A stretch of 64,000 nt of DNA. Origin: Pyropia yezoensis. Its lineage: Eukaryota > Rhodophyta > Bangiophyceae > Bangiales > Bangiaceae. The stretch lies in the NCBI GenBank assembly GCA_009829735.1, contig CM020618.1, positions 1,853,082 through 1,917,081 of the forward strand, written 5' to 3'. The position numbers and the translations under genes were made by a program. The notes below the pieces were generated by a model. It had not been told where the DNA came from. It saw only the letters and a list, made by a program, of their open reading frames with translations, and did not search any database. Below, one piece after another: positions 29,614 through 39,371 of this stretch (position 1 is the stretch's first letter; each line of letters starts with the position of its first letter).

Positions 29614-31722
29614 CTAGGCACGCATGCTAGACTCTCCCACTCCACGGCCCTCGCCCTCACGTGGAGGCGAGCGGCGAGACCCACGCCGATAACGGTCTCC
29701 ACTCGTTGGAGGGGGCGGCGGCTCCAAGTCGGAACCGTCGCGCCCCTCACGGTCGCGCAAGTGGCGCCGACCGTGGCCACTCTTCTGCCTGGTCTTGCGC
29801 GCAAGTTTGCGACGCAGACGCTGGACAGACTCCGTCTCCGACGGGGTAGAGGACTCCGAAACGGAGTAAGACAACTCGTCTTCCGATACGGAAGGAGAGC
29901 GCCGCGAGTGTCGGCGACGACGGCGAGGAGGCGAGTATGCCCGGCTCGCGCGACGTTTGCCACGCCCAAGTGGGGCTGGCTGGGGCATAATAGCCCCAAT
30001 GCGAGCCAACTCGGCTGTCATAAACTCCGCCACCGACTCGCAACTCGCGGTCGCCACTGCAGTACGAACGCGCTCCTCAAGTTGAGGAGTCTCGGAACTC
30101 TGTAGGGTTGCGGTCGACGCGGCCAACCAGGAAATGGTGCGCACCAACGTGGTGATCATCATCTCTGAGGTTAGAGGCGTGGGCGGCAACACCAACTTGG
30201 GGTATACCGTCAGGAGGGTGGCCCCCAAGTTGGGGGACACCGGGGTGGAAGACTCTACGGCCACGCTGATCGGGATGTTCCCGTGAGGTTTGAAAGGAAC
30301 AGGAGGAAGCGGAGGGGCCCGCCGAGGTGGCGGTACCCGGGTGTAACTGCGACCCCGACTTGGGGCCCCCGCAGTGGGTTGAGTCATATGGTCATCATAG
30401 GACGGCACGGCCATAACTATGGGCTTGTCCGGGGGTGGCGCAGTGTGGCGATCCACCCCCGGGGCATACGGGTAGTCCCCGATGCCCAACCCCTCTCGTA
30501 GGACCACACGGCCGTCGTGAAGTTCACGAGCGACCCACACGAACTGGCGAAGTGCGCCATCGTCCTTGGGCCCACGAGTGGGGCGGCGCAACTTGTGCTC
30601 AATGCTCTCCCACTCGATAAACTTATGGAGCCGGAGCATCTCCTCAAGTAGAGTGAGTTGTCCTGATGAGCACCCCTCAGCAACTAGCTGAGGGGTGAGC
30701 TGTTCCAAACCTTGGAGGAGCCGGAGGGGGAGATGCCAGAGCATCCCCCGCCGCTGAATACAGGACACCCAGGTCGACATGACCTCGAGGAGCCACTGGG
30801 TGGCCAACATGGCCCACACCAGGTGATCAGGGGCAGCCGTCAACATGACGGAGCCGAAGTGGTCAAGCAACCGTGGCAACAACGCCGGGAACCCGTAGGG
30901 GACCTCAACTTGAGGCCACCACTCGGGCTTCTTCGGATAGTACTGCTCCTTACTGGCAGCAGACTGTTGAGGAAACTCAAGTTGAGCCGAGGTCACCAAG
31001 TAGGGACCTCGCCGGAAGTCTTTCTCCATCCGCACATCAAAGTGATGAGTGTGTGGATCGGCCTCGTGGAGGTACGGTGGGCGAGTTGCCACAGCGTCCC
31101 ACGTGAAGGTCGGCAAGTCGCCGGGACCCGGGAAAGTTCCCCCGCGGTCCACCATGGCCTTGGCACGCTGAACGTCCTCAACCTCCTCATCGTCCAGGAA
31201 GGCAAACTGGTCCGTCCTGAAGCCGGCAGGGAACCCGACCCTACGGGGATACTTCTCCCGTAGGCGGTCCCATACCCGACCCATCGCTGCGCCAAGTCGG
31301 CCACAGCGAAGAACAGTCAACCCCTCCTCATAGAGAGGCCAAGCGGGGTAAAACCACCGCCCCAAGGCCTCACGCGGGACAACTTGTCCCGCCTCCGGGG
31401 GAGACCCCGCCGTCAACCCAAAGCCGGGTGACGCGGGAGTCCCATCCCCCGGAGCGATCGCGGAGCCCCCGCCGGAAGTCCCGGCGGGTGCTGCACCGTA
31501 GCTGGTGTCCTCCATACGCTCATCTAGAGAGTCCGTCTCCACTCCCGGGGTCGCCATGGCTCTCCCCAAGTTGGGGAGAGACGCTCTGGCTATCGCGGCA
31601 CGAGACCCGCCTCGAGTTGAGGGGGACTCGGATCGTGGGTATACGGGTGGCCTCCCCAGCGTGGGGCGGCCCAGAGGAAGGTGAAGGGGTGGTGATGGTG
31701 AAGTGTGAACCGAGGAGAGCAA
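29614..31722 (-). CDS. Antisense ORF protein of family A (copy A2)
   Basis: This open frame has 702 codons, exactly the length of its A3 homologue (11656-13764). Start and stop positions are shared. Differences are scattered substitutions, concentrated in the Pro-rich segment (about 450-560) and the Arg/Ser-rich tail. No frame-changing indels are seen. The folded-looking middle (about 130-430), with blocks such as FAFLDDEEVEDVQRAK and HFDVRMEKDFRRGPYL, is almost unchanged. The frame is open although the neighbouring pol has five in-frame stops. The function is unknown. Confidence 0.65.
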   Translation of the reverse strand: MLSSVHTSPSPPLHLPLGRPTLGRPPVYPRSESPSTRGGSRAAIARASLPNLGRAMATPGVETDSLDERMEDTSYGAAPAGTSGGGSAIAPGDGTPASPGFGLTAGSPPEAGQVVPREALGRWFYPAWPLYEEGLTVLRCGRLGAAMGRVWDRLREKYPRRVGFPAGFRTDQFAFLDDEEVEDVQRAKAMVDRGGTFPGPGDLPTFTWDAVATRPPYLHEADPHTHHFDVRMEKDFRRGPYLVTSAQLEFPQQSAASKEQYYPKKPEWWPQVEVPYGFPALLPRLLDHFGSVMLTAAPDHLVWAMLATQWLLEVMSTWVSCIQRRGMLWHLPLRLLQGLEQLTPQLVAEGCSSGQLTLLEEMLRLHKFIEWESIEHKLRRPTRGPKDDGALRQFVWVARELHDGRVVLREGLGIGDYPYAPGVDRHTAPPPDKPIVMAVPSYDDHMTQPTAGAPSRGRSYTRVPPPRRAPPLPPVPFKPHGNIPISVAVESSTPVSPNLGATLLTVYPKLVLPPTPLTSEMMITTLVRTISWLAASTATLQSSETPQLEERVRTAVATASCESVAEFMTAELARIGAIMPQPAPLGRGKRRASRAYSPPRRRRRHSRRSPSVSEDELSYSVSESSTPSETESVQRLRRKLARKTRQKSGHGRRHLRDREGRDGSDLEPPPPPTSGDRYRRGSRRSPPREGEGRGVGESSMRA

Positions 31723-31889
31723 GCTGCCGAGTGGGCAAGCTTGAGGAGAGGGGCGGTCAACGTGACCGCCTCCACATCCGCGTTACGTACTCGATGGGGG
31801 ACAGCAAGTCGCGCCCCCAACGCCGAGACGTGCGTTTACGCACCCCCTCACAGGGCCGACCGGGTCGGTCGGAACTGAGGAGAGGGGAG

Positions 31890-32358
31890 TGTGGCAGTAT
31901 TGTCCCCCAGGTAGGGGGGCAACACGTGCCATGCAAGGGGCGGCAGGCCACTAGCCTGATCCGTTCCTCCCCCTGCATTTGGGTCCATATTCCCTAAGTT
32001 TGGGATAGTTAGCTTAGTAGTAAATCCAACTTGGATTTGAGGGTTTTCTGCATTTATCGTCTTGAAGTTTCGTGTGGCCCGGTGGGCAGGTGCTGGGGTG
32101 GGAGATTCTGAGTGGCGAGATTCTGAGTGGACCCTGGGGGGATAAGGGGAGGGACAGCGGGGCTTGGCCCTGCGTCCCCGTCCCGACCAAGAAACTGTTG
32201 GACCACACACCATCCTCTTGTTTGTCCGTGGGGGGTTTGCCCCACGACAGGGACAGAGTGTGTGCGACTTGCACTTCTTCCGGTTTCCCCGACACGGGAG
32301 GCAGCCCTAGCACACCGCCCCAACTTGGGTGCCGTGTGTGCTAGTGGTTTTTGCCACA
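31890..32358 (+). repeat. 3' LTR of A2
   Basis: This 469-bp LTR is preceded by the GAGGAGAGGGGAG polypurine tract. It ends GCCACA at 32358, where the sequence character changes abruptly to lower GC host DNA. Confidence 0.95.
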
Positions 32359-35300
32359 AAGAGATGTTGCCGGGTTGACAAATAGCACTAGTGTGAAGCA
32401 ATCTCACGCTAGTTTACCTCTTGTCATGAGTGCGGTCATTAGGAAGAGCTGCGGAAACTGTCTCAGGACTGTCTTACAAAAGACCGAGAGCATACCACGT
32501 GCTTAATTGAACAAAGGTTCGACGATCGTTCCTGGGGCCGTCCTTGGAGCAGTTCCATAATGACGTGCAGGAGAGGCACGTGTTCTGTTGGAACACTTCT
32601 CGACATCACCTCTTTGAAATAAACACGGGGGCAAGCCTTCAAAGGTCCAGTGAATGAATTTCGAGAAGTGATTAATTAGCCAAGCAATTGTACGAGGGGA
32701 ATGCCCTCATGAAGAACTCGTGGCTCACAATCGCTCTCAGATAGAAAAAGGGCGCTGATTGGTCAATTCCAAGGTCACCCAAGGGAAGCTTAAATAACTC
32801 TCAGCCACACGCTTTCATGCGGCGCTCTGTGATGTGGTGTTGAATAGCCGACGCATGTAGTCCGAACTGTGCGGTTTTGCGCACCTATGACACATTGCGA
32901 AGAGCCCAATTTTGACCGATCGGGGCATGAACACGAACAAGCTGCAGATAACGCATGACATGCTGCAGTGGATGTGCCTTTGACTACAGCTGTGGAATCT
33001 CCGACCAATGGCTGCTCCGCATGGCGGCCCACTGCACAGCAACAAAGAGATATGAGGTTTTTGAGTGACTTCTGACGACATCTGCATGCTGTAGAACTCT
33101 TTATGAGTTGATCTTGAGAGACGCGGAGTGTGATTGAGGAATAGAGAGGGAGATTGCCAGAAAACAATCGTCCTTTGACCAATCAGCGTTCGATCCAACA
33201 TTATCAGGTCGGATGAAGTCGAGTCCTTCGGCATCGGAGTAGCGTTGTGCATGTTTCTGCCGCGTAGGGAAATTTCCTGGTAGGACATGACCCCCTCCCC
33301 ATGTGGTCTTCCTGCGTGCTTTCCCGTCAGGAGATTCTATCCGTAGTATTATCGACAGGTGGCGGCAGCCGGGCAATGAGGTACAAAAGCCCCCCAGATC
33401 TCGGCAAGTCCCCTCTTCTCAACTGCGACTTCTCTCTTGTCGTCCTGCGTCGCCCTCTGTCATAGCCTGTGCCACACCATCGTGCACCACGGCGGTGTTC
33501 CGCATCCACCCCGTCTCGCCCCTTTATTGCAACCAAAGACTGTCATGACCCCCCCGTCCCCCCGCACCCCGCGCGGGAAGCGCTCCTTGGGGAGTGGAGC
33601 TTTCTCCGCGTCTCGTTCCGCGACGGCAAGAGGGTGCTTTTGTGTTTGGCCGACACATGCGGGTACAGCGTCGGTGACAACAGCACCCGGGCTGAGGCTC
33701 ATTTGCGTGGTTGTGAGAGGGGTACGCTGTCCAGGATCGGGGGATCTCAGACAGGCTCGGGTGAGTCTGGGGGGGGCTCCCGCCGAACTATTGCTTGACA
33801 TGTGAGGATGGGTACGCGGAGTGCGGAAGAGGCCCCAAAGAACAAGAGGGACGGGGGGGGAGGGGGGGGGGAGGCAAGGAGTGAGGGGAAGACTGCGGTT
33901 AAGAACGAGAGGAGGGTGCAGTCACATGGCAACGGCCGGGTTGCGGGGTCGGACAGGGGTGCGATGGTGCACGTCACACCGTGGCAAATAGAGGCAATCA
34001 AGTGTTGAGATAGTCAAGCAGTTCCTCCCAGAGCAGGAGGCAGGCACGCTTTCTTTCTTTCTGACGGGGTCTGTCGGACAGTGACCGGTAATTCGCGGCG
34101 AAAGAATTTTCCGGGGTCTTTCCGCACAACACTACACGGGAGAGATCTCATTCTGCTTGTCACGATTGTACGTCTAGCTCAAACGTGTTTGAGTGTTATA
34201 AAAACTGGCTCCTGTAGTAAGCAGCCACACAGGCACTTGTGTGTCGCTCCTGGGAAAATACAGCAGAGCAACGACAAGCGGCCGCAGAGTTCGTAACTAT
34301 GTGAGATCGCCTGAGACGCGCATGCAGTTCTCGCTAAATTGTTTTCTTCTCAGCGCGATTTCTGGCGCCAGAAATTACATGCTCTCATTGAAAAAACGCC
34401 TCTCAATCAGCCCCCATTGCGCCATGCTGGGGGCTGTATTTATCTGAATAATTACATGAATCGTTCGTGGGCGACCACAGAGCTTATCAGAAGCTATTGC
34501 GCGTCCCGTAAAGAGTGGACGTGCACGGCTCGTGCAGTGTGGGTTTGATTGGTCCAGTGGCCGATATATGACATGATCACGACACGAGCACGTCCACTTG
34601 ATACGGGACGCACTATAATCTGTGTTGATCGTGATCCAGACTCGGAAGTAGCGTCGGACATTGTCGAGGACTATCCGGAGGACAATTCCTGAGCTCCCGA
34701 TTTCAGTTTCCAGTACGCGGCGACGAAACGCTGTGTTTCAGGCCATCTTATCTAAACTTGAGTCGTGTGTTATCCAACTACGATTTGTGGATAGTGGAGA
34801 GTGACTCGTGCAGGGAGTGACTGCAAGCGCGTTCACGAAAGTACCCTGGCCTTATCTGACGCACGGATCCTGACTCTGTTTCTTGGGCACACCATTGGGT
34901 GGTTGCATGACACACTTTCGCAGGCGACCAATCAAAGTGCGAGACTGCGCTGAGGCGCGCACCTCGGTCACGCTGTGACGCCACCTGAACGATCGACCCC
35001 ACTCTGGAGTGGAGGCAGGTACCCCGCCTCGGGCTTCACGACACCCCTTCCCACGCTCGCAAATAGCAAGGGGGGGGCCGCGCCTCTTGCCCGCTGGCAC
35101 GGAGCATGTCGACCTGCCGGCTGCACGCCTTGGACCCGCTGGCGTGGCCGTCTCAGCCTATGGCACGGGCTCGGCCAGTGGGCCACTCTCTGTTGGCGGC
35201 GCGACAACCCCAGTGAACACATCGCCCACCAGCATCGGGCTGCGCGTCCGTCGTTCTTCGCGACCAACACGCTCAGTGGGGGGAGCGTGTGTGCGGCTGC

Positions 35301-35427
35301 ACCACCGGCACCGTTGGTCGCTGCCCTGTTTTTGGCCGCTGGCGTGGGAGGGACGCTGGTCCGTCCCTCCCCCACACACTTCATCATTTTTTGTGCTGTG
35401 GGCCGCCAGCTGCAACTGGCGCCTGCC
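32359..35427. other. Host intergenic region right of the retrotransposon stack
   Basis: About 3 kb has clearly lower GC than the rest and no frame I can support. It contains G runs (33857-33873), a small hairpin near 32383-32413 and the foldback repeat at 34501-34611. The last part (34975-35427) is open in the frame of the HNH gene but has no ATG. Confidence 0.6.
34501..34611. repeat. Imperfect inverted repeat (foldback), arms of 24 bp
   Basis: The left arm 34501-34524 and the reverse complement of the right arm 34588-34611 match at 21 of 24 positions. Weaker pairing extends 12 bases inward and about 6 outward. The spacer is 63 bp. Each arm contains the element GTGGACGTGC. It could be a MITE remnant or a paired regulatory site; no flanking duplication was identified. 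Confidence 0.5.
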
Positions 35428-37224
35428 ATGGCCACTGTCGCCTACGCCTATCTGCCGACGGCTGTTACCCTGGGCGGCCATGACGGCGGCGCTCCTGGTT
35501 TAGTCCGCGGACGCTGGGGCGCGACCCTTTCCCACCGCACCCACGATGCGGTGGCCGTGCGCCGGCTGCTGGGGGAGGGGCGACGAGGTGCCCGCCCGGT
35601 CGGGGGCGAGCCGGGCCACCCGGCGCGGGTGAGGGCGCTTCCGGGGCGGGGGGGGCTGACCATGATGGCGGGCCGGCGCAAGGGCCGGGGCACCCGCGTG
35701 CCTCCTGCGACCCCGTCGAGTGGCCCCGGGCGTGTGGATGGCAACGGCGGCAGTGGCAGCGGCGTGGACGGCGGAACTACTGGGGCCGGGGGGAGCTTTT
35801 CGTCCCCCACCCCCCTACCCGGCACGGTCAACCGTGGTCAGCTGCCGACACCGTCGCCGCTGTCGTCGCTCTCGGCCGCTACCAAGGGGCCGGTCGACGC
35901 GCCCGCGGCAGCCGCAGCGGCACCGTCTGACGGAGCGGCGAGGGGCCTTCGCGCTGCGTCTCTGCGACGACGCCCGCTGGATGGGAAGTGGGACCGCGTT
36001 AGCTTCACGCTGGGCGGTCGCGGTGGCGGCAGCAGCAGCAGCTGCAGCAGCGGCGGTGGCGGTGGCGGCGGCGGTGGCGGTGGCGGCGGTGGCGGCAGCG
36101 GTGGCGGCGGTAGCCGGGGGGGTAAGCGCCACCGTCACAGTATCAAGGCGCGCTCTGCGGTAGCGGCGGCGGCTGCGGCGGAAGTAACAGGAACGTTGGA
36201 CGACGTGGTCTTCTCTGGGAAGAGCAATCTGGCACCCGACTCCTGTCCGGCGTTGGTGCTAAACGCAGACTACCAGGTAAGGGGGCGCCGAGCGGCTTGT
36301 GTTAGACGGTGTTTTGGGTCAGGATGTGAGCGTGCGTGGAGAGGGGAAGCCCGACCGCCGTACTGTTCTGTTGTACTAATGCCGCCTCCCCATGCGCACC
36401 AGTATTTCATGGTATGCTCTTCGGTGTGTTGTTTTCTTTCTCGTTTGGATTGGTATTGCTTTCTGTTGGACAGCCGTTGTCGTACCTGCCACTATCCCTA
36501 TGGCCTTGGCAGGAGGTAATCAAGGCCGTCTATCAGAACAGAGTGCAGGTTGTGGCGGTGTATCCCAACGCGGCCGTGCGATCACCCGGCCGCAGGTATG
36601 AGTTGCCCAGCGTCATTGCGTTGCGGGAGTACCGACCCATGGCGGGGGGGTTCCCCGCGTTTACTCGTTTCAACGTCTTCTTGAGGGACGATTTTTCCTG
36701 TCAGGTAAGTGCCCGGCGCTCCCTGGTTGAGCTTGCCTCTTTCTTGTTGCACTCTCACGAAGCACCGTCTGCCCTCTGGTAGACTGAGACTGAGCTTTGC
36801 AGTAGCTAGTGTTTGGGGAGACTGACCGGGCCCCGTCTCGCTCTCCCCTTCGGTTCTGCAATCGTGGTGTCTTCGTTGTCCCTGGTCCCTTGCTACTCTC
36901 GGCCCTTGGCATTTCTCTTTGGGCGCGCAGTATTGTGGCCAGAGGTTTCCTTCTCAGGACCTCACTTTCGACCACGTCGTGCCGCGTTGCCAAGGAGGTC
37001 GGAGCAACTGGCAGAACGTTGTCGCCGCGTGCGTCAACTGCAATCATCGCAAGGGCAACCGCACAATTGCCCAGTTGAAGCGGTCGGGCGAGACGGTCCT
37101 CCGCCGCGTTCCCGTCCAGCCGACAAACTTGCAGCTGCAGGCGGTGGCGCGGCGCTACCCGCCGCGGTATTGCCATTTGACGTGGAGGGATTACCTCTAC
37201 TGGGACACGGAGCTTACCGAGTGA
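35428..37224 (+). CDS. HNH endonuclease domain protein, three exons
   Basis: Proposed exons are 35428-36276, 36474-36704 and 36931-37224, all in phase 0 with GT-AG introns (GTAAGGGGGC...GGACAG and GTAAGTGCCC...GCGCAG), giving 457 residues. Exon 1 encodes a disordered Gly/Ser/Ala-rich region with a poly-Gly run and ends with L-V-L-N-A-D-Y-Q. Exon 2 continues PLSYLPLSLWPWQ and ends RDDFSCQ. Exon 3 gives YCGQ, DHVVPRCQGG, then N and V-N-C-N-H-R-K-G-N-R. Together these form a zinc-bound HNH (beta-beta-alpha metal) nuclease domain of the type common in bacteria and cyanobacteria. The ATG at 35428 is the first Met in the open frame, and the N-terminus may be an organelle-targeting peptide. Substrate and role are not known. 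Confidence 0.8.
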
Positions 37225-38336
37225 ACGACGCGCAAACGTGCGTCCCGCTATTCTTCTGTTTTTAGCCCCGGTTTTTGTGGTGCAGGTGGCGACCGTATGA
37301 ATGTTTTGTGACCGTCCTGTTAACGTTTTTTTGACGTGTGGTCCTGATGCGGCGGGTTGGGTGAGAGTTGTCCCTTGTGCGGATGAGCCGGCCGGTGTAT
37401 ATTGGCACCCATGTTTTGGTTCTTGTTCATTGTGTGCATCAGCCAGGTTCACTGGTTTCATTGACCGCAAAGGCGCACTCATGCAAGTAACGGTTTCTGT
37501 TCAACTCCCGAGGGCCTGTCACGGGCGGTAGCCGTCATCACATTTGGGCACCTTTGTAGCTAGTTGCGACGAATGCGCCCAACGGGAGAGTCGCATGTCG
37601 CCTCACTGTGACCTCAGTGGCGGGCGTGACCACGGGCGCTTCTGCTGGCCATCTGACGACGTGTTGCACACCAAGGGGAGAGACCGCGGTGGTAGTCGGC
37701 ACATCGTAATGGGTTGAGAAACATGGTGACGGCACCGTCGCCGGGGCACGTGCTACGCGGCCATGGCCGTGGCGGTGGCAGGCCAGGATTCGGCCGCGCC
37801 ATCAAGCACTATTATGATGCTGTAGAGGACGCCGCGCACGTACGACACACGGGCACCCGACTCCAGGGTGACTCAGGTTTACGGTCACACGACTACCACG
37901 GTGACCCTCGTGACCTCGTGTTCCATCGCCTTTACCACCCATTGCGAATTAGAGAGCAGTTCCAACTAAACGCCAGAGAACTACACTTGGGGGGCTACCC
38001 TCTTGCTTGCAAAGGGAGCGGACACGCTGTTTGCAAGCATGGACAGATCTCGGGCCGGATGCAAACGGTGCATAGGAAGCGACCAACATTCTGCTGCCGT
38101 TGTGTCTCGCGCGGGGATCACGAACGCGGCATGACCGTGCATCGGGGTCCAAAACACCGCTGGTGCGCGGCGCCATCTGGAAGGGACGTGGACCAGCAGG
38201 CCAGCTGCCGTCCCCCCCGCCCCCGCACTGCCGCGACGCCGCCACCCCCCCCACTGGCGTCACAGGCCGTCTCGGCGGCCTTGTGTCTCGGGCTCCTGCG
38301 CGGGGGTACCTGGAGGTCGCTCGGCACCGCGGAGGA
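37225..38336. other. Intergenic region between the HNH and LEA-like genes
   Basis: No gene is supported. A long plus frame (37714-38631) runs across the promoter and first intron of the next gene and has no recognisable domain, so it is taken as chance. The first few hundred bases are probably the 3' UTR of the HNH gene. Confidence 0.5.
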
Positions 38337-38346
38337 CATAAATAGG
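38337..38346 (+). promoter_or_regulatory. TATA-like box of the LEA-like gene
   Basis: CATAAATAGG stands out in GC-rich sequence about 150 bases upstream of the ATG at 38494, at a plausible distance for a core promoter plus 5' UTR. Confidence 0.4.
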
Positions 38347-38493
38347 CCGCGACGGAACCCGGCCCGCGTATGGCGTGGTCGATCACACATCGTCGGGGCA
38401 AACACACATCTTCGCACGCCACTCCCCCCCCCGCTCTTCTTTTGCCCGCGTACACACGCACTCACTCTACGCGTCCTTTCCGTCCTCTTCACC

Positions 38494-38901
38494 ATGGGTC
38501 TTGGCGACAACCTGAAGGTACGAGCAGGCCTACTTTTGAGTTCCACCGGCGGTGAGCTGGTTCGAACTGTGGGAGTGCAGGCTATCCCATGTCTGTGCGG
38601 GGACGATGTGTTGCGGCGCCGAGCGAGGTGAGCCCAGACACTAACACCTTGTTGCGCTTGCACTCTTACCGCCCATTGTCCTGCTCTTTGCTCGGCATCA
38701 ATTGTCTTCCCGCTTCCTTTTGGACAGGACGCTGCCAGCAACGTCGGGGACGCGGCCAAGAAGGCTGTGGGCGCCGACGAGAAGAAGACGCGGTCGCCCG
38801 GGGAGGTGGCCAAGGATACCAAGGACAAGGTCGGGGACATGGCGGAGGACGCGTCGCGGGAGGTTCGGGATGCCTCCAAGGACGTGAAGCGCTCCACCTG
38901 A
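38494..38901 (+). CDS. Small LEA-like stress protein, two exons
   Basis: Exon 1 (38494-38517) encodes only 8 residues, MGLGDNLK. After a GT-AG intron (GTACGAGC...GGACAG), exon 2 (38728-38901) encodes 57 more. The 65-residue product is hydrophilic, rich in Ala, Asp and Lys, with repeating units such as DAASNVGDAAKKAVG, AKDTKDKVGDMAEDAS and VRDASKDVKRS. These suit amphipathic helices of group-3 LEA or apolipoprotein-like proteins, known in other organisms to protect membranes and proteins on drying. The call is by composition and periodicity. Desiccation tolerance would fit an intertidal red alga, but that is inference. Confidence 0.65.
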
Positions 38902-39371
38902 TGCGCCACCCTGAATGGCTGGGATGCTGGCCAAGTGCACTCAGCATGCCGGGTCGGCATGCAGCATACTAGTGGTGGACAAGGCAGGCAACGGCAGTCC
39001 AGCTTCGCACATGTACCAGAGTACCGGGACAGGAGCTGGTTAGACATATTTTCTGTGCATGTGCCTTGTTAGCCGGGCATCCACCATAACCGTCTTGTTT
39101 GGGGCATGTGGGTTTATGCAACCGGATCACCAATCAATACATAGTTCCGTTCCTTGCGCAGCTCGGGCTGCCATGAGCGAGCTCATGTTTCGCCAAGCAG
39201 TCCAGGGGGGAGGAGCAGCATTGGCATTGCTAAACAGCATGCCAGCGATCGAGTTGTGACCGACGCTTAAGTATGCATATACCCTCACAGTACAACCCCG
39301 TCGCGGCCAGGCGCCTCCTCACAATGACCTGGCGCTCTGACTGCTCCAGCCTCACAGGGCCGCCAACCTCC
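38902..39371. other. Region between convergent genes
   Basis: It separates the stop of the LEA-like gene and the stop of the minus-strand membrane-protein gene, so it holds both 3' UTRs. I see no further gene. Confidence 0.5.

Larger units (their letters stand above)
13932..32358 (+). mobile_element. Ty3/gypsy retrotransposon family A, copy A2, split by element B
   Basis: The order is LTR, PBS, gag, pol 5' part, element B (17490-26540), pol 3' part, antisense ORF (minus), polypurine tract and LTR. Without B and its duplicated 5 bp the element is 9371 bp. Pol carries several stops, so this copy is not autonomous, but gag and the antisense ORF are open. The right flank begins AAGAG at 32359; the matching left duplication cannot be seen because the left end is joined to A3. 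Confidence 0.95.

Noticed and set aside
32383-32413. Short hairpin right of the A2 LTR
   Set aside because: Arms of about 10 bases with a mismatch are common by chance, and no terminator or small RNA evidence was found.
35815-36138. Poly-Ala minus-strand ORF opposite HNH exon 1
   Set aside because: It is the reverse reading of the GGC/GCG repeat encoding poly-Gly, with no independent support.
37714-38631. 305-codon plus-strand ORF
   Set aside because: It spans the TATA-like box, first exon and intron of the LEA-like gene in another frame, and its composition is chance-like.
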